This document shows positions 7,270-7,375 of a DNA stretch of 7,375 bases, piece after piece. Position 1 is the stretch's first letter. Each line of letters opens with the position of its first letter. The notes under the pieces are model-generated. The model had not been told where the DNA came from and did no database searches. It saw nothing but the letters and a program-made list of their open reading frames with translations. The translations under genes were made by a program, and so were the position numbers. The DNA is from Anaerolineales bacterium (GTDB lineage Bacteria > Chloroflexota > Anaerolineae > Anaerolineales > UBA4823). The stretch covers positions 1 to 7,375 of the forward strand of contig JALHTN010000313.1 of NCBI GenBank assembly GCA_022865865.1. The letters run 5' to 3'.

Positions 7270-7375
7270 TGTTCGCTGGACATTCTTGGCCAGCGCACTC
7301 GTTACCCCGACCAACAGCGGGGCTTCGCTGTAACGGGCTTCCCGTGCCGGTCTACTCTCAGCGCTTGTTGTCTCG

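Larger units (their letters stand above)
7209..7375 (-). promoter_or_regulatory. T-box leader, 3' part (tRNA-sensing riboswitch; 5' stem I outside window)
   Basis: The minus strand carries the T-box core AGAGGTGGTACCGCGG (7255-7270), whose UGGUACC bulge (7259-7265) pairs with the acceptor end of uncharged tRNA. Upstream of it is a stem III hairpin, CGCUGG/CCAGCG (7274-7279 with 7290-7295, 10-nt loop). Before that is a region that can fold as a stem IIA/B-type pseudoknot: ACAGCG/CGCUGU (7326-7331 with 7314-7319) encloses the loop AAGCCC, whose C residues can pair with GGGG at 7305-7308. A further ACGGG/CCCGU hairpin sits at 7333-7345. Stem I with the specifier codon is mostly or wholly beyond 7375, so the amino acid is inferred (valine) from the downstream genes. 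The leader controls transcription of the archaeal-type valS and possibly of everything after it. Confidence 0.93.

Overview
All genes in this window are read from the minus strand, so transcription runs from high to low coordinates. In that order it holds: the 3' part of a T-box leader (7375 to about 7209), a valyl-tRNA synthetase of the archaeal/Rickettsia type (7138-4637), a spacer of about 295 nt, a second valyl-tRNA synthetase of the ordinary bacterial type (4341-1603), a small DinB-fold protein (1545-1054), an F420-type luciferase-like oxidoreductase (1057-182), and the first 53 residues of an alpha/beta hydrolase cut off by the window start (161-1). No tRNA, rRNA, CRISPR array or mobile element was seen.

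The organism is a bacterium of moderate GC. A transcriptional T-box with an intrinsic terminator, an archaeal-type ValRS, and an LLM oxidoreductase of the F420 kind together suggest Chloroflexota (perhaps Anaerolineae) or a Firmicutes-like lineage. This is inference from gene content and recalled sequence resemblance, not a database result.

The main biology is aminoacylation of tRNA-Val and its control. The T-box senses uncharged tRNA. The antiterminator (7235-7269) and the terminator (7209-7250) share the same bases, so only one can form. The specifier loop that names the tRNA lies beyond the window end; valine is assumed from the two downstream valS genes. The two synthetases are not a recent duplication. 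They belong to different branches of the family, and both keep HIGH-like, KMSKS-like and editing-domain motifs. Only the bacterial type carries the C-terminal coiled-coil arm.

The three downstream genes are tightly packed (57-nt gap, 4-nt overlap, 20-nt gap) and probably co-transcribed with each other, perhaps by readthrough from valS. Their products (DinB fold, flavin/F420 oxidoreductase, alpha/beta hydrolase) look like small-molecule metabolism or detoxification, with no evident link to valine charging. Start sites needed correction for three genes. The longest reading frame of the first valS begins inside the T-box terminator loop, and the longest frames of the second valS and the DinB gene begin at TTG codons with poorer ribosome-binding context than the ATGs chosen here.
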